Program-made: the position numbers and the translations under genes
Part shown: positions 61,446 to 64,000 of the stretch, piece after piece
Layout: each line of letters starts with the position of its first letter
Numbering within the stretch: the first letter of the stretch is position 1
DNA from: a virus
Strand: one strand, 5' to 3'
Length of the DNA: 64,000 bases
Virus record (IMG/VR): IMGVR_UViG_3300035188_001312
Coordinates: 1-64,000 of that record
Notes under the pieces: generated by a model
The model's input: only the letters and a program-made list of their open reading frames with translations
Database searches by the model: none
Told to the model about the DNA's origin: nothing

Positions 61446-61483
61446 AAATGAATAAATAATGAAAAGTTTTATGGATAAGGATT

Positions 61484-62200
61484 ATGCAATATAAAGATTT
61501 GATTTATAAGATAACTACAAACAACACTGATACTCCTGTACCTCCTGTTGAGATGAAAAATGATACCAATACGGTTGATTTAAATGTTGCTAAAAAATCC
61601 GTACAGATTAAAGATGTATTGATTGGCGTAATGGTTGGAAAAATAGTATTAAATGCTGGGATAACTACAGCATTAAAAAATGAGGTTGAAAGAACATTAA
61701 CTGTACTGTTTGATAGCCCTATATCGGATTCTTTTGCTTTTTTACCTTACGACAAGACCACATTGCTATCTATGTTAGATTTATTTCCAGATAGAACTCA
61801 TTATTTTATTACAACTAAAGAAGATGCTCCTACATTAAAGCCTGTTAAGGTGTCAAAATTAAATTTAAAAACTGTATATATCAATGATGATGTGAATGAA
61901 GATTTTGTTAGCAAAATTGATTATTTGGTAACTGTAAATATTGATTCTCTTGAACCAACTTTAAAAGCTAAATTGGATCAGAAAAAAGTGTTAATTTTAC
62001 CAATGGTTTTTAGAGGTACTGAACAGTTATCACAAAAAGAAAAATTAGTTGTTCCGGATCCAACTGGGTGGGTTTATAATTCTGCTAGTGGTATATGGTC
62101 TAAAAATTGGGGTCGTGATGGTTCGCAGGAATTACCAAGCTGGAAAGCACCTGCCGATTGGAATCTAAACCCCGATCCAAACGCACAAACTGGTGCTTAA
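61484..62200 (+). CDS. Unknown late protein
   Basis: A 238-residue protein. Residues ~40-180 alternate strands and helices (VLIGVMVGKIVLNAGITTAL, VERTLTVLFDSPI, KTVYINDDVNEDF, KKVLILPMVF), and the C-terminus is Trp/Pro/Asp-rich (PDPTGWVYNSASGIWSKNWG). No family recognised. AAGGA precedes the ATG and a late promoter lies 39 nt upstream. It overlaps the convergent minus gene by 4 nt. Probably virion-associated from its promoter only. Confidence 0.5.
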   Translation: MQYKDLIYKITTNNTDTPVPPVEMKNDTNTVDLNVAKKSVQIKDVLIGVMVGKIVLNAGITTALKNEVERTLTVLFDSPISDSFAFLPYDKTTLLSMLDLFPDRTHYFITTKEDAPTLKPVKVSKLNLKTVYINDDVNEDFVSKIDYLVTVNIDSLEPTLKAKLDQKKVLILPMVFRGTEQLSQKEKLVVPDPTGWVYNSASGIWSKNWGRDGSQELPSWKAPADWNLNPDPNAQTGA

Positions 62201-63012
62201 AATGTAATTCCTCGCATTTTTCCAGGTGTTGGTGGTGCAACATCTAAGGAAGGTTTATTTTGAGCACTTGCAATAGAACTATAAGCTGCCTGATATGCCT
62301 CATCATCCATATTTGGAAAAATTTTCTCTAAATTTATACTTTTATCTAAATACCCATTTGTAGGTAAAATGCTCGGTGATTTACCACTGGTAATGTCTCT
62401 TAAATGGTGTTTTATTTCCGCTACAGTCATCATAGGTTGGTCATCTTCACTGGTAACTTCTGTTGGTCTATTCGAAAATGGTGTATGATGATTTACTGGA
62501 ATTCCTAAATCACTGTTAGTAGACATAGTCTCAGTGATTGTTGTATCAATACTATTTGTTTTGATAATTGGTTGACTGTTATTTTGTACATTTGTGGTTA
62601 TTTGTGGTGAATTGTTCTGAATTAATTCTTCTAAACTTGCCACTCTATTGTTGAGTTGAGTAACAACATAGATTAACTGATTTAATTTTTCAAAAATTTC
62701 GGCAGGTGCAAATTTATCAAAAACATTTTTTATTTCTTGTTTTGTATCATTTGAAAATTTTTTGATACTTTCAGTTACTTCTGCTGATTGTTCATACACT
62801 AATTGAATATAATCTTCATCATCTATAGCATCTTTTGGAGATCTGAATTCTTTGGTTGGTGTTAATAACTTTCTTGTGTTTTCGTCTATTTGTGAACTAT
62901 TGGTTAAATTATCGGCAGACGGTACTACATTTTGTTCTGTTCTTAAACTACTTTGTATGGATTCTGCGTGAGATAAAGAAACGTCTACATCATTAGTAAA
63001 GTATTTGCTCAT
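62197..63012 (-). CDS. Unknown structural-type protein with coiled coil
   Basis: A 271-residue, Asn/Ser/Thr/Gln-rich protein. Residues ~75-140 (ESIKKFSNDTKQEIKNVFDK, EKLNQLIYVVTQLNNRVASL EELIQ) form a clear coiled coil, flanked by disordered-looking segments. The C-terminus ends PGKMRGITF. A CATAAATA late promoter lies 20 nt upstream of the ATG. It is downstream of the fibre-like gene (63132) and separated from it by a terminator. A trimeric fibre/fibritin-type part is possible but not shown. Confidence 0.5.
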   Translation of the reverse strand: MSKYFTNDVDVSLSHAESIQSSLRTEQNVVPSADNLTNSSQIDENTRKLLTPTKEFRSPKDAIDDEDYIQLVYEQSAEVTESIKKFSNDTKQEIKNVFDKFAPAEIFEKLNQLIYVVTQLNNRVASLEELIQNNSPQITTNVQNNSQPIIKTNSIDTTITETMSTNSDLGIPVNHHTPFSNRPTEVTSEDDQPMMTVAEIKHHLRDITSGKSPSILPTNGYLDKSINLEKIFPNMDDEAYQAAYSSIASAQNKPSLDVAPPTPGKMRGITF

Positions 63013-63031
63013 ATTTTATCCTTTTTATGAT

Positions 63032-63039
63032 TATTTATG
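63032..63039 (-). promoter_or_regulatory. Late promoter variant CATAAATA
   Basis: Minus-strand CATAAATA 20 nt upstream of the gene starting at 63012, after the terminator of the upstream gene. Confidence 0.55.
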
Positions 63040-63071
63040 CTTATCTTTTTAGAACGCACTAATATTTTCGC

Positions 63072-63112
63072 AAAAAAAACCCCATCCAACATACATTCAG
63101 AATGGGGTTTTT
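63072..63112 (-). terminator. Rho-independent terminator
   Basis: Stem AAAAACCCCAT/ATGGGGTTTTT with a T-run on the minus strand (A72-A79 in plus reading). It ends the transcript of the fibre-like gene at 63132. Confidence 0.85.
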
Positions 63113-63131
63113 GATCTGTTAAATAATAAAA

Positions 63132-64000
63132 TTATTTTCTAACTATAATTTTAACTACTTGACCTTTAGTAAGTTGTTTTGTGAATAGAATTCTATTATT
63201 TGCAACTTCGATATAGTCTTCACCTGACCATTGAACAACTTTATTTACATATACGTCTAATGCTCCTGCATTAACTGTATAAGTTTCGTTGCTAGGTAAG
63301 AATATGTCAAATGTACCATCGGCAACAACAGTAACCGATAAAGTAACAGTTGAAATATTTTTATCAGATGCAGTAAATTGTTGAACTCTTAATTTTCCAC
63401 CAACTTTCCAATCGTTAATAATAACGGATGCAGAATTATTATCAACAGCATATTGGTCTAATAATCTTAATGTGCCTGTAGAGGTTCTATAAGTATCATT
63501 TCCAGTTGAATCTAATTTTCTATCGATAATCAATCCATCTTGGAAAATCATTGTTAGATTTGACAATTGTTTGAATTTAGTAGTGTAAATTCTTTGAATG
63601 TTGTTAATAGGTAAAATCTCATTATGTGTTGAAGATGTCAAACTGTTAATATTTGCAACTTTTTTGTTAAATTCATAAATTGAGATTTGTTCACCAGCAA
63701 CAACATTATCCAAACTGAATGCAAGAATATCGGTATAGTTGTCAGGATCAACGTTGATTACTGGTTGTCCTCTATTATCGATAATTGGTCTACCAGTTGG
63801 ATCTAAAGCTGGTTTAGTGTTATTGTAAACACGTTCCGCATATACTTGGAAAGTATTGATTTGTGATTGAACAACTGATGTATCTTCAGGTTGTCTTCTT
63901 GTAACCAATTGACCATTTTTAAACACCAACATGAATTCATCTTTGATGAATTGAGTGTTTTGTAATTGGTAGAATTCTGCACCTGTTTTAGTTGCAGTGA
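63132..64000 (-). CDS. Fibre-like structural protein (partial, 5' end beyond window)
   Basis: The frame is open through the right edge, giving at least 289 residues; an internal ATG at 63932 is not a convincing start because coding sequence continues upstream (GAEFYQLQNTQFIKDEFMLV). The protein is beta-rich with repeated 'xVFxNGxLxxxxxDY' units: MLVFKNGQLVTRRQPED, NLTMIFQDGLIIDRKLDSTG and DVYVNKVVQWSGEDYIEVAN followed by RILFTKQLTKGQVVKIIVRK. This FVNG-type unit is common in phage tail fibres and large structural proteins. A terminator follows its stop. Confidence 0.6.
   Translation of the reverse strand, partial: TATKTGAEFYQLQNTQFIKDEFMLVFKNGQLVTRRQPEDTSVVQSQINTFQVYAERVYNNTKPALDPTGRPIIDNRGQPVINVDPDNYTDILAFSLDNVVAGEQISIYEFNKKVANINSLTSSTHNEILPINNIQRIYTTKFKQLSNLTMIFQDGLIIDRKLDSTGNDTYRTSTGTLRLLDQYAVDNNSASVIINDWKVGGKLRVQQFTASDKNISTVTLSVTVVADGTFDIFLPSNETYTVNAGALDVYVNKVVQWSGEDYIEVANNRILFTKQLTKGQVVKIIVRK

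Noticed and set aside
1-64000. tRNA genes
   Set aside because: The gaps between genes were read for cloverleaf-like sequence and CCA ends; none was convincing. A tRNAscan run would settle it.

Overview
This window is the virion-gene region of a large, AT-rich (roughly 30% GC by eye) tailed phage of the T4 superfamily (contractile-tailed myovirus). The basis is a set of recognisable T4 counterparts: neck/tail completion gp13, gp14 and gp15; recombination nuclease gp46/gp47; sheath gp18; tail tube gp19; portal gp20; prohead protease gp21; scaffold gp22; major capsid gp23; head completion gp4; baseplate gp6 and a gp26-like protein; and many copies of the T4-type late promoter octamer TATAAATA. 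The host cannot be named from this sequence. The tape measure carries two peptidoglycan-hydrolase-like domains. No tRNA, rRNA or CRISPR array was seen.

Layout. 1-5161 (minus): HU-like protein, two small unknown proteins, gp13, gp14 and a very long gp15-like protein running off the left edge, with several late promoters. 5270-8972 (minus): gp47, gp46 and a truncated DNA polymerase III alpha-like protein, with no late promoter seen. 9209-15379 (plus): three fibre/structural proteins and the tail sheath. 15515-16582: a free-standing homing endonuclease. 16641-17963 (minus): a gp26-like protein and a small downstream frame that may be joined to it by -1 frameshifting. 18140-28143 (plus): three unknown proteins and a 2552-residue tape measure. 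28196-31363: portal interrupted by two inteins. 31387-33342: a Rep_3-family plasmid-type replication initiator (minus) and about 760 bp of non-coding, repeat-rich DNA with iterons, a probable replication origin. 33343-37684 (plus): tube, small acidic core protein, protease, scaffold, capsid. 37814-39592: second homing endonuclease. 39581-40042 (minus): gp4. 40198-60170 (plus): gp6, a 4701-residue repeat protein in the gp7 position, and smaller tail/baseplate proteins. 60175-64000: mixed-strand genes including a RuvC-like resolvase and a fibre-like protein running off the right edge.

How it fits together: most genes build one particle. gp20-23 and the core protein form and mature the head; gp4, gp13, gp14 and gp15 complete the head and join head to tail; gp18, gp19, the tape measure and its putative chaperones make the tail; gp6, the giant protein and the small plus-strand genes make the baseplate. 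gp46/47, the RuvC-like nuclease, the polymerase fragment and the Rep_3/iteron module belong to DNA replication, recombination and packaging. The most unusual items are the Rep_3/iteron replicon inside a T4-type virion cluster, the double-intein portal, the putative frameshifted gp26-like chaperone, the hairpin that can mask the start of a homing endonuclease, and the His/Asp-rich repeats of the giant protein.
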